This document shows positions 27,517 to 35,387 of a stretch of 64,000 bases of DNA, in pieces (the stretch's first letter is position 1; every line of letters begins with the position of its first letter). A program made the position numbers and the translations under genes. This DNA is from Flavobacterium subsaxonicum WB 4.1-42 = DSM 21790 (lineage in GTDB: Bacteria > Bacteroidota > Bacteroidia > Flavobacteriales > Flavobacteriaceae): contig NZ_KE383909.1 in assembly GCF_000422725.1 (NCBI RefSeq), positions 165,230 to 229,229 on the forward strand, given 5' to 3'. Below the pieces are notes generated by a model, which searched no databases, was not told the DNA's origin, and worked only from the letters and a program-made list of their open reading frames with translations.

Positions 27517-29791
27517 AACCTTTAAAATAAGTGCTGCCCTTAAAGACCTTATTGGCCGCGAACTTATTACAGATGAATTTGTGGCCATATTTGAACTGGT
27601 CAAAAATTCTTTTGATGCTAATGCAACGAACGTCGAGGTGATTTTCGAGAATAACAAAAGCGAAAAGGATTTTGCGAAAATTATCATAAAAGATAACGGC
27701 AAGGGAATGACATCTGACGACATATCAAATAAATGGCTGTTTGTGGCATATTCGGCTAAGCGTCTTGGAATAGAAAATGAAGATTATCGTGATAAGATAA
27801 AGGTTAATCGTCTGTTCGCTGGAGCAAAGGGTGTTGGCCGATTTTCATGTGACAGATTAGGCAAACATCTAAAACTTACCACAATTAAGGATAAGAAAAA
27901 TGCCGAAATTGAACAATTGAATATCAACTGGGAAGATTTTGAAGGAGTAGATGAAGAAATGTTTATAAATATTCCGGTCTCCCGTCAAACTATTCTTAAA
28001 CATGAATATGGGATACGTCATGGTACAGTACTAGAAATTTCTGGGCTTCGAGAAGATTGGAATAGGAAAAAATTGCAAAGATTAAAACGCTCTTTGTCAA
28101 AGTTAATTAATCCTAATCAAAATAATGACAGTGAAAGGTTTTCGATAAAAATTGTTGCTGATGATGAAGCTACCGATGATAGATATGAAGAGAATCAACT
28201 CGATAAAATTAACGGAGAAGTTAAAAATTCAATATTTGAGACTCTTGAGATAAAAAGCTCCAATTTGCTAGTTCAAATAAGTGAAGACGGTAAAACCTTC
28301 GAAACGACACTTCAAGATCGCGGAGATATGATTTATTATGTAAAAGAAATAAATCCTTATCCTGAATTGAAAGCAATGTCTTTTTATCTTTTCCAGCTTA
28401 ACCGGTCCGCTAAATACAGTTTTACACGTCTTATGGGTATTGCCCCAAAAAGTTACGGGTCTGTTTTCATGTATAAAAATGGCTTTAGAATTTATCCTTA
28501 TGGTGAGCCTGGTGATGACTCTTTGGCTATTGACTTAAGAAAAAGCCAAGGAAGGAATAGATTTTTAGGAGCACGTGACCTAATTGGCCGAATCGAAATT
28601 AATGGTGAACAAAGGGAATTAAAAGAAACTACAAGTCGCGACGGAGGTTTAGTAAAAACAAAAACTTATGATAGTTTAGTTAGATTTTTCAAAGATTTTG
28701 TTCTTAGGAGATTGGAAAACTATGTCGTTGATATCATAAAATGGGGAGATGAGCGTATAAATCAACAGGGTGAAATGACTCCTGAATTATGGGCAAAAGA
28801 TGTAAAAATTCAAATTCTTGAATTAATTACTGGATTTATTAATAAAAAGGGGATTTTAGAAATAGAATATGATAAAGATTTTTTAAATATTATTACCTCC
28901 AAGCAGGATAGTAGTGTTGATAAAATTGTAAAAAACATTTCTCGTGTAGCAGCTCAGTCAGGTAATGAGGAAATTGTCATTGAAGCTCGAAAAATACAGA
29001 AAGTAGTTAAAGAAATTAAAGCTGATGCTGACAAAGACAGAGAGGAATTAAAGAAAGAAGAAACTCTTAGGATTGTTGCAGAATCGGAATTGCAAACGGA
29101 AAAGATAAAAACAGAATTTTATAAAAAGCAATTAGCACCTGATGCAGATGCTTTAATCCACCATATTAAAAATAACAACATTGCAATAACCAAAGCGGTT
29201 GAAAATATTATTCAGGATATAAAGGATCCTACATATAAAAATGATGACTTAATTAGAGATCTTTCCTTTATTCTATTTCATTCCAATAAAGCAATCAAGG
29301 CTGCTAATATAATTACTCATGTAGATTTGTCTGAAAGTGATGCTCAGCACGTAGAGCTAAATAGTTTTTTAGAAGGCTATATTGCAAATTATCATGAGAT
29401 TTCGAATTCAAGAAGAATTAAGTTTAAATATCAGCACACTGGTGGAATATTTAATGTCAAATTGAGTAAAATAGAACTCGCAATAGTGATTGACAACCTT
29501 GAGGATAATGCGTTCAAGTGGGGTGCCAAAAATATTTTAATTAAAACAAATACGGTCAATAACAAACTTTTTCAGATTGAATTTTGTGACGATGGTGCAG
29601 GGCTCTCAGATAAATATATTCTTGATCCCACTAAAATTTTCAAATTTAAAGAAACTGGTCTTTCAAATGGAACTGGTCTTGGTCTGTATGTTGTCGAGGA
29701 AATTTTGAACCGTATGGGGGCTAAGATTAGTTTTGTTGGGAATAAGGTGAACTTAAAGGGCGCTACATTTTTAATCGATTTTTCAAGATGA
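27506..29791 (+). CDS. Double GHKL ATPase: MORC/Hsp90-like N-terminus fused to histidine-kinase-like C-terminus
   Basis: A 761-residue protein with two separate GHKL ATP-binding folds. The N-terminal one has the N-box FELVKNSFDANA (residues about 28-39), KDNGKGM (about 62-68) and a glycine-rich KGVGRFS lid. This is the arrangement of MutL/MORC-like ATPases found with restriction-modification genes. After a long middle region and a charged coiled coil (about 490-550) comes an H-box-like segment (ALIHHIKNNN, about 552-561). A second ATPase core follows, with NLEDNAFKW, DDGAGL and GTGLGLYVV, typical of sensor histidine kinases. No membrane segment is visible, so it is probably cytosolic. It overlaps the methyltransferase by 11 bp and the receiver gene by ATGA. 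Sensing invading DNA or a cell-state change and then signalling to the receiver is inference. Confidence 0.82.
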   Translation: MADETFKISAALKDLIGRELITDEFVAIFELVKNSFDANATNVEVIFENNKSEKDFAKIIIKDNGKGMTSDDISNKWLFVAYSAKRLGIENEDYRDKIKVNRLFAGAKGVGRFSCDRLGKHLKLTTIKDKKNAEIEQLNINWEDFEGVDEEMFINIPVSRQTILKHEYGIRHGTVLEISGLREDWNRKKLQRLKRSLSKLINPNQNNDSERFSIKIVADDEATDDRYEENQLDKINGEVKNSIFETLEIKSSNLLVQISEDGKTFETTLQDRGDMIYYVKEINPYPELKAMSFYLFQLNRSAKYSFTRLMGIAPKSYGSVFMYKNGFRIYPYGEPGDDSLAIDLRKSQGRNRFLGARDLIGRIEINGEQRELKETTSRDGGLVKTKTYDSLVRFFKDFVLRRLENYVVDIIKWGDERINQQGEMTPELWAKDVKIQILELITGFINKKGILEIEYDKDFLNIITSKQDSSVDKIVKNISRVAAQSGNEEIVIEARKIQKVVKEIKADADKDREELKKEETLRIVAESELQTEKIKTEFYKKQLAPDADALIHHIKNNNIAITKAVENIIQDIKDPTYKNDDLIRDLSFILFHSNKAIKAANIITHVDLSESDAQHVELNSFLEGYIANYHEISNSRRIKFKYQHTGGIFNVKLSKIELAIVIDNLEDNAFKWGAKNILIKTNTVNNKLFQIEFCDDGAGLSDKYILDPTKIFKFKETGLSNGTGLGLYVVEEILNRMGAKISFVGNKVNLKGATFLIDFSR

Positions 29792-30483
29792 TAGATAAGT
29801 ACTGTATTCTTATAGATGAACGTGACCAGTCAAGAAATTTAAGATCTATCAAACGAACTTTAAAAGTTGACCATGGTATAAATTTTAATTATGTTCAAAT
29901 AAACCCGAGTGAGAATAAATTCCAATCTATGGATGAAGGTAGTGATGTGCCTCGAGTAGACATGCGGAAAATAGAAGATGAGATAAAAACGGTTCCTTTT
30001 TTTATGAGAGCAAACACTATCGCTATTGATTACAATCTTGTTGAAGATGTACTTAATGGCTTTCAGGTTGGTATAGTTGTAAGAAAGCTTGGATACAAAA
30101 TAAATAAAGAGATAATTATTTATTCTGCAGGAATTGAAAAAGCCATTGAAAGCATAATTCAAACCGGAAAGCTGGAAGAAATGCAAGATAAAATTCATCA
30201 GCTTGTTAAAGGCAAGTTCAATTTTATAAAACGTGAGGGTTATGAAAATGAGATAATAAAGCATATTAGGCAAGAACCGGCGTATAATTTTGATATAGTA
30301 ATTACAGAATGGCTGCATCGATTTTCAGAAAGACAAATTATTGCAATCTTTCCGGCTTATAAAGATTACACTTTGGGACAGATTGCTCAGGAAATAGAAG
30401 CAAATACTTTATCGAGCCAAGAATTTAGAAAACATTTTATAGAATTCGCCTTTTCAATTTTGGTAGATGATGAAACTGCATAA
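29788..30483 (+). CDS. Response-regulator-like receiver protein with unknown output domain
   Basis: A 231-residue protein. Residues 4-150 can be read as a receiver: acidic pair D10/E11 in CILIDE, candidate phospho-acceptor D81 in TIAIDYN, S113 in IIYSAG at the Thr/Ser position, and K148 in NFIKRE at the conserved Lys position. The remaining 80 residues are helical (YTLGQIAQEIEANTLSS) and match no output domain I know. The start overlaps the ATPase stop as ATGA, and its end overlaps the next gene by 17 bp. Being paired with a histidine-kinase-like protein makes phospho-relay plausible. The receiver assignment rests on motif spacing and is less sure than for its neighbours. Confidence 0.65.
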   Translation: MIDKYCILIDERDQSRNLRSIKRTLKVDHGINFNYVQINPSENKFQSMDEGSDVPRVDMRKIEDEIKTVPFFMRANTIAIDYNLVEDVLNGFQVGIVVRKLGYKINKEIIIYSAGIEKAIESIIQTGKLEEMQDKIHQLVKGKFNFIKREGYENEIIKHIRQEPAYNFDIVITEWLHRFSERQIIAIFPAYKDYTLGQIAQEIEANTLSSQEFRKHFIEFAFSILVDDETA

Positions 30484-31198
30484 AAGTGATATCATATGTA
30501 TCTATCCCCATGATAGAACTACGTTTTTTTTAAGACGAATTATCAATCATTTGAAAATTAATTTAGGAGATAAGTTTTACTATATAAATCTTAAATTAAA
30601 TGACAGATCACATGATGATTGTATTGCCGCTATAGAGCCACTTGAAGATAAGCTAATATTATTCTTAGGGCATGGAAGAAGTGATGAGTTATTTGGATCG
30701 TGTGGGGATGAGGGAGACAATTTATTTGTGAACCCAATTTTACTTTTAGAAGAAAAAAAATACTATAATAGAAAAAATTTCATTGGTAAAGAAAACGCGG
30801 CAATATTTAAGAATAAGATTGTTTTTTCATTGTCTTGTAATTCAAATGTCATTAAAAATTCAATAGGTGAAGCTTCAGTTGCGCAAGGTGCAAGAGCATT
30901 TATAGGTTTTGGAGATATTCAAACTGACTTCGATTTTGACAAAGATCTATCTAAGATGGAAGTTGCAATTTTTAAAGGCATTGTTGTTAGAATAATAAAG
31001 ATTAGTGTTTTACAATCTTATCTATATAGTTATACGCTCGAAAATTTAGTAAATTTAATCAAAGTGCAAACAAATAAAGAAGTATACAAATTACTTTTAA
31101 CTAATACTAGAGGGAAGAATAAATTGGCGAAGGAACTTTATAATTTTAAAAATGAGATTTTAATATTTGGAGATACGCAAATTCGCTTAAAAAATTAA
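30467..31198 (+). CDS. CHAT/caspase-like protein, putative effector protease
   Basis: A 243-residue protein with the layout of clan CD cysteine peptidases. LILFLGHGRSDELFG carries a candidate catalytic His69, and IVFSLSCNSN carries a candidate Cys124. SVAQGARAFIGFG (137-149) matches the G-A-x-A-x-I-G segment that follows the Cys in CHAT domains. It lacks a signal peptide and membrane segments. The start may be the ATG at 30467 or at 30470; both overlap the receiver gene. As the last gene of the operon it is the best candidate for the toxic effector, cutting a host protein when the upstream kinase/receiver pair is triggered. The call rests on motifs only, and substrate and activity are unknown. 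Confidence 0.65.
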   Translation: MMKLHKSDIICIYPHDRTTFFLRRIINHLKINLGDKFYYINLKLNDRSHDDCIAAIEPLEDKLILFLGHGRSDELFGSCGDEGDNLFVNPILLLEEKKYYNRKNFIGKENAAIFKNKIVFSLSCNSNVIKNSIGEASVAQGARAFIGFGDIQTDFDFDKDLSKMEVAIFKGIVVRIIKISVLQSYLYSYTLENLVNLIKVQTNKEVYKLLLTNTRGKNKLAKELYNFKNEILIFGDTQIRLKN

Positions 31199-31454
31199 CT
31201 CCAGCCTAAAGCTGTGGTTTTGGTTATTCCAGCGGTTTGTAAGGATTGGTATTACTCCAGTCCACACCTCCATTTTTGTCTTAGGGTTTCAGCGGAAATT
31301 TCAATAACAAATTCAAGTCGCTTCATATTTTTGAATCTATACCAATCTCGCATCGAAGATACCCAGGCGCAGAGACGCTGCCAAACTCGAATCGTGTTCT
31401 CCCAAAAATTAAATCTCCAATTTTAGATTCTTGCCCAGGCACACACATAATTTG

Positions 31455-31691
31455 TTAATCTAAAATAGTTCCACGAACATCTCTTAAATTATGCTCACCT
31501 TCTCCAATGATAGTCTATAAAAACGCTCCGGTCAAGTTCTCTGAAATACTCTCTGCAATAAAACATGCATATGATTTTCCACCCGTTAATTTATCAATGG
31601 TTTCTTCATATAATTTAATTATCCTATTATTAGCTGCCTTAAATTCAATATTTAAAGAATCCGCTTTATGTTCTGACGCTTTTTGCATCAT
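31455..31691 (-). pseudogene. Broken hypothetical gene with an internal amber stop
   Basis: The frame reads MMQKASEHKADSLNIEF, then RIIKLYEETIDKLTGGKSY, then after a TAG at 31515-31517 GEGEHNLRDVRGTILD. The LTGG-SY segment and the GE(H/Y)-L-DV ending recall a common flavobacterial family of small membrane-anchored hypothetical proteins. Its hydrophobic N-terminal segment (IIIAALISAGLSI) is present just upstream but in another frame. There are thus at least two lesions: a frameshift and a stop. Confidence 0.55.
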
Positions 31692-31730
31692 AGTGCTGTT
31701 TGATTGATAGACCTGCGGAAATCAAAGCCG

Positions 31731-32081
31731 CTATAATAATTCCACAACATCGTGATCCCTCCATCTATACTCAGTGTCTGGTTTTTCGGTAACTATTATC
31801 GTACCGAACTTTTCTATTGAACTGCCTGTTAACCAGAAGGTCAGCAAAGAGCCTATAATAATAAATAAAAACACAATGCCTATTACAGCTGCAGTTTTTT
31901 TGACCGGAGCGTGTCCGGTGTTGACAGTATTATAGTTTACGTTATGGGTAATGGTTATATCATCATCGCGCAGAAAATATTAGGTATCGCAATTTGTGCA
32001 TGTGTAATAATCTGCCCTGATCTCCACTTTCTGTGTAGAACCGCACTTAGGACACTGTATCGCTTTTATTTCCTTGGACAT
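31731..32081 (-). pseudogene. Zinc-ribbon membrane protein gene broken by one ochre stop
   Basis: The frame begins MSKEIKAIQCPKCGSTQKV and continues with CTNC, giving a four-Cys zinc ribbon. A TAA at codon 34 (31980-31982) interrupts it, and YFLRDDDITITHN follows in the same frame. A transmembrane segment (AVIGIVFLFIIIGSLLTFWL) lies near codons 65-84. Without the TAA, probably a changed GAA, it would be a 116-residue protein. The remaining sequence is well preserved, so inactivation is recent or the stop is a sequencing error. Confidence 0.6.
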
Positions 32082-32215
32082 TTTATCGTTGATGATATAT
32101 TTTTACTTGTAAGATAGTATCGTTACTCAAATATAAAGACTTAAAGGATTGTGAAATATATCGATGTAGTAGCATGCAGCCTAATTAACAAACATTTATA
32201 TAAATTATGCCAGAC

Positions 32216-32563
32216 CTATGTATCGATTTGTGATTTTTCAATTTGTAATTTCCGTCTCATTGAAGAAGCCCTTAAACAGGTAATGCTTGCAATTAGATCG
32301 ATTATTATCTGTAGGTATATAAAAGTAAACCGGAAGAAATTGCTAAGTGGATTGGCGAGCTTATAGATGTAAGGCACAAAATGATAGGTTGGTTCGGAGT
32401 AATGGTAGAGGTAATATACAATCATTTTCCTGAACAAAGTAATGCCAGCAAGAATAATCTCGGGCAAGATATAGTTGTCGGTTCGTTTGGATTTATAAAT
32501 CGCTATCCATAAGCACAGCCCCAGGCAAACAACCATCTCAACAATAAAGTAGGCAACATGCAC
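32216..32563 (-). CDS. Possible small integral membrane protein
   Basis: A 115-residue frame with about four hydrophobic segments (VAYFIVEMVVCLGLCLWIAI, IILAGITLF, IVYYLYHY, FIYLQIIIDLIASI) and a charged C-terminal tail (MRRKLQIEKS). The pattern is that of a real polytopic protein. It lies on the same strand as the two neighbouring pseudogenes and could itself be decayed. I do not recognise the family. Confidence 0.4.
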   Translation of the reverse strand: MHVAYFIVEMVVCLGLCLWIAIYKSKRTDNYILPEIILAGITLFRKMIVYYLYHYSEPTYHFVPYIYKLANPLSNFFRFTFIYLQIIIDLIASITCLRASSMRRKLQIEKSQIDT

Positions 32564-33247
32564 AATAGTGTAAGTAGCACTGTAGTCATGCTCTTAGAAT
32601 GGAGCAGGGCCAGGAAATCCAGTACCTCGATCAGTAAATAAAAAGCATATAGCCCAAACAGAACTGAGCAGGATCAAATCTGCCTCCGCGCAGAAGCGGA
32701 AAGTGAGAGGAATTAATTTGAAAGAGGTACTTTCATATGTTACAGCGATGCAATTATGTATTTGAATTTTCTAATCTTGTGTTATGTTTACAAATTAGTA
32801 ATAAATTGTCTTGTACAGAGACTCTGTACAGTTAAACATTTGTAAAATACATGCCGCACGATCTTTATTTGTTTTAATTGTAAACAGTCTGCTTGTATCC
32901 GAAAATATCGCAGAGGGCACTTGAATTGGCAGATTTTAACTTGACAACAGAGTACAGTTTTGATAATTCGCTCTCTTACATGCAGGAACCGTATATCATA
33001 AATTGTGTTGCAGAAGTGCGGGTTAAATTAGTCATGCTTACCATACTCGATAAAGAGGCAATTTATAAGCGATGTTTTGAAGCAATTCTGAAAATGAGGT
33101 ATTTGCTAACAAAATCGCATTGTAATGAAAACACTGATGCTGATTAGTCAAAATGCATTTTATGTTTTGATATGAAAACTGCAGCTAAAAAGAAACCGAA
33201 TGGAATTTGACTATAACAAAATTTTTCGATCGGCTCTTGACTGTTTA

Positions 33248-33676
33248 TTAATCAACATTAACCTCATCATCAGCTGAGAGCTTCTCCATAACATTTTTTA
33301 GAAATTTAGACTTGTTCTTTTTTACTTCTTTCAGATAAGGTGACCGTACATCAGGTTTGGATAAATTTTTATCTCCCCAAAGGGCTATTTCTATCAGAGC
33401 AGGTATTAATTCAATTCCTTTTGGACTGAGCTTATAAAGCCCTTTAACTTTATTGTCAGGGTAGGGTAATTTACTGATAATTCCTTTATCCTCCAAGATC
33501 TGTAACCTATTAGCCAATATATTCGTTGCGATTTTCTCTTCTGACTTTGTAAAATCTCCATAAGTACGTGTTTTATACAGCATCAAATCCCGTACAATTA
33601 ATAACGACCATCGGTCACCGAAAATATCCAATGATGAACTAATTGGGCAACCGGAACGATTTTCACTTGATTTCAT
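33248..33676 (-). CDS. HxlR-family winged-helix transcriptional regulator
   Basis: A 142-residue regulator with the classic HxlR start: Cys10 in SGCPISSSLDIFGDRWSLLIVRDL, then the winged helix (TNILANRLQILEDKGII) and the KGLYKLSPKGIEL wing. The N-terminal Cys is conserved in HxlR proteins such as YodB and QorR that sense quinones or thiol stress. It is divergent from the oxidoreductase genes starting at 33814. The intervening DNA carries three evenly spaced boxes that are likely its operators. The C-terminal acidic tail after residue 110 is longer than usual. Control of the three downstream enzymes is inferred from position. Confidence 0.85.
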   Translation of the reverse strand: MKSSENRSGCPISSSLDIFGDRWSLLIVRDLMLYKTRTYGDFTKSEEKIATNILANRLQILEDKGIISKLPYPDNKVKGLYKLSPKGIELIPALIEIALWGDKNLSKPDVRSPYLKEVKKNKSKFLKNVMEKLSADDEVNVD

Positions 33677-33691
33677 AATTTCATATTTTTT

Positions 33692-33776
33692 ACTTGCTTA
33701 TTGAAAGTAATATTATATTTTTACACTTGCAAATTAAAAGTGTTGATCGTATTTTTTACTTGCATTTAAAAAGCAA
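33692..33776. promoter_or_regulatory. Three ACTTGC boxes at exact 33-bp spacing, probable HxlR operators
   Basis: ACTTGC starts at 33692, 33725 and 33758. Each is followed after six bases by AAAG, giving ACTT-N9-AAGT dyads in the first two copies and ACTT-N9-AAGC in the third. The constant 33-bp period (about three helical turns) puts all three on the same DNA face. They lie between the HxlR gene and the divergent NmrA-type gene. Confidence 0.6.
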
Positions 33777-33813
33777 ATTTAATCATTTATAAACAAAAAA
33801 AGAATATTACATT

Positions 33814-34683
33814 ATGACAAAGATTTTAGTAACAGGGGTAACAGGTGTAGTTGGAAAAGGAACAGTCGAACATTTATTAAAAAAAGGCGTTCCTGCAAAC
33901 CAGATTATCGGACTTTCCCGTAAAAAAGAAGCAATTGAAGACCTTGTTGCTAAAGGTATTGAGGTTCGTATCGGTGATTATTTTGATTATGATTCATTAG
34001 TACAGGCGTTTGAAGGTGTTGACAAAGTATTGCTAGTTAGTTCTGTCGCTTTTACAGACCGGTTCACCCAACATTATAACGCAATTACCGCCGCCCGCCA
34101 GGCTGGTGTTAAGCACATAGTTTATATGTCAATTATGCGTAAAGAAGGTTCAGGACGTATTATGCCTGAAATTACGGAATCAGACCTTTTTACGGAACAG
34201 GTACTAAAATCATCCGGGCTTGATTATACCATCTTGTATAATCCGCCTTTTATGGATCTTTTATCATTCTACTATGGCTCCAATCCTTATGAAACTGGCA
34301 TTAAAGTACCGGCAAATAACGGAAAAATGGCACCGGCAACTAGAAATGAAGTTTCTGAAGCCTACGCTGAAATACTATCCACGCAGGGACACGAAAATAA
34401 GACCTACTCACTAGGGGGAAGCGATTCCATTTCGTTTTCTGACATTGCAAAAATCCTATCGGAATTGAAAAGGCAACCTGTTGAATTTACCACTATAACA
34501 CCAGAAGACTATATTGATTCGATTGTTGCACAGGGGCCACCGAAACATGTTGCTGAATTTATAACGAGTTGGGTAGTAGCAATCGAAGAAGGCGAATTCG
34601 AACAGCAATCCGGCGACCTGGAGCAGTTATTAGGTAGAAAGTCACAAACGTTCAAAGAGTACATATCGTCAACGTTGGCATAG
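33814..34683 (+). CDS. NmrA/SDR-type NAD(P)-binding oxidoreductase (QorB-like)
   Basis: A 289-residue atypical short-chain dehydrogenase. The Rossmann glycine motif is TGVTGVVGKGTVEHLL (residues about 8-23). The VLLVSSV and HIVYMSIMRKEG strands and the YNPPFMDLL segment match NmrA/QorB-like NAD(P)H:quinone oxidoreductases. It is divergent from the HxlR regulator and first of three co-oriented redox genes; a strong hairpin follows it. Reduction of quinones or other electrophiles is the expected role, but the substrate is not shown. Confidence 0.82.
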   Translation: MTKILVTGVTGVVGKGTVEHLLKKGVPANQIIGLSRKKEAIEDLVAKGIEVRIGDYFDYDSLVQAFEGVDKVLLVSSVAFTDRFTQHYNAITAARQAGVKHIVYMSIMRKEGSGRIMPEITESDLFTEQVLKSSGLDYTILYNPPFMDLLSFYYGSNPYETGIKVPANNGKMAPATRNEVSEAYAEILSTQGHENKTYSLGGSDSISFSDIAKILSELKRQPVEFTTITPEDYIDSIVAQGPPKHVAEFITSWVVAIEEGEFEQQSGDLEQLLGRKSQTFKEYISSTLA

Positions 34684-34702
34684 AAGAGTGTCCTATAACA
34701 AT

Positions 34703-34743
34703 AAGCGAAGTGTCTGAGAATTTTCCTCTCAGTCACTTCGCTT
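34703..34743 (+). terminator. Strong hairpin between the two redox genes
   Basis: AAGCGAAGTG and CACTTCGCTT pair perfectly, with an inner CTGAGA/TCTCAG stem. Only a short, imperfect T-stretch follows, so it may attenuate rather than fully terminate transcription into 34774. Confidence 0.55.
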
Positions 34744-34773
34744 TAGTTTATCAACTTGTAAAGTTTAAAATAT

Positions 34774-35370
34774 ATGAAAATAGGAATCATTGGTGCAGGG
34801 CATATTGGCAAGGCACTTGCAAAGAAACTGATAGATGCAGGTTATCCTGTTATCCTTTCCAATTCCAGGGGAATTGAATCCTTACAGCCCCTCGTGAAAG
34901 AACTCGGAACGCTCGCGTTAGCTGGTACTACTGAAGATGCCTGTAGTGCGGATATAATTATTTTAGCTGTGATGTGGTGGGATATACCTGATGTCTTAAA
35001 TAAACTAAAAAGACTGCTTGAAGGAAAAATACTTATCGATGTGAGCAATTACTTCTCGAAGGATGGGAATTCCCCAAAATTGGAAAAGCCAACGGGCGTT
35101 GTCGTTGCAGAACTACTACCTGATTCTAAAATCGTCAAAGCGTTTAACCATTTGTATGGAAAGTGGATCGAGGCAGATCCAAAAGTGGACAATGGTAAAC
35201 GGGTCAGCTTTATTTCGGGGGATCACCCATCTGCCAATGAAACTGTTGGTAAAATAATAACAGATTTGGGATTTGAGGTGGTTGACCTTGGCAATTTGGA
35301 ACAGGCGGGCCGTATAACTGATGTGGGTACAGCCTTATCGGGCCTGAATTTAATAAGTTACCCAATCTAA
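34774..35370 (+). CDS. NADPH-dependent F420-reductase-like oxidoreductase
   Basis: A 198-residue Rossmann protein beginning MKIGIIGAGHIGKALAKKL, with the dinucleotide motif GAGHIG (residues 7-12) and SNSRG (29-33) for NADP recognition. The DVSNYFS, KAFNHLYG and FISGDHPSA segments are typical of the F420_oxidored/NADP-binding family common in bacteria that do not make F420. The real substrate is therefore unknown. It lies in the HxlR-associated redox cluster. Confidence 0.8.
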   Translation: MKIGIIGAGHIGKALAKKLIDAGYPVILSNSRGIESLQPLVKELGTLALAGTTEDACSADIIILAVMWWDIPDVLNKLKRLLEGKILIDVSNYFSKDGNSPKLEKPTGVVVAELLPDSKIVKAFNHLYGKWIEADPKVDNGKRVSFISGDHPSANETVGKIITDLGFEVVDLGNLEQAGRITDVGTALSGLNLISYPI

Positions 35371-35387
35371 TCTAAATAACAGTACTT

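Larger units (their letters stand above)
31199..33247. other. 2-kb decaying region with gene relics
   Basis: Downstream of the defence-like operon no intact gene is certain. On the minus strand a frame ending at 31252 reads RVWQRLCAWVSSMRDWY and KRLEFVIEISAETLRQKW, without a start. Two pseudogenes (31455-31691 and 31731-32081) and a possible small membrane protein (32216-32563) are given separately. On the plus strand, 32893-33147 is an 84-codon open frame from a TTG with no recognisable family. The rest appears to be non-coding. Confidence 0.5.

Noticed and set aside
29860..30318. Minus-strand 152-codon frame inside the receiver gene
   Set aside because: Antisense of a gene that is coupled by overlaps on both sides; composition is Ile/Phe/Tyr/Asn-rich as expected from AT-rich antisense.
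26281..31198. Ordinary type II restriction-modification system
   Set aside because: A methyltransferase is present, but none of the three coupled proteins shows PD-(D/E)XK, HNH, GIY-YIG or PLD nuclease motifs.
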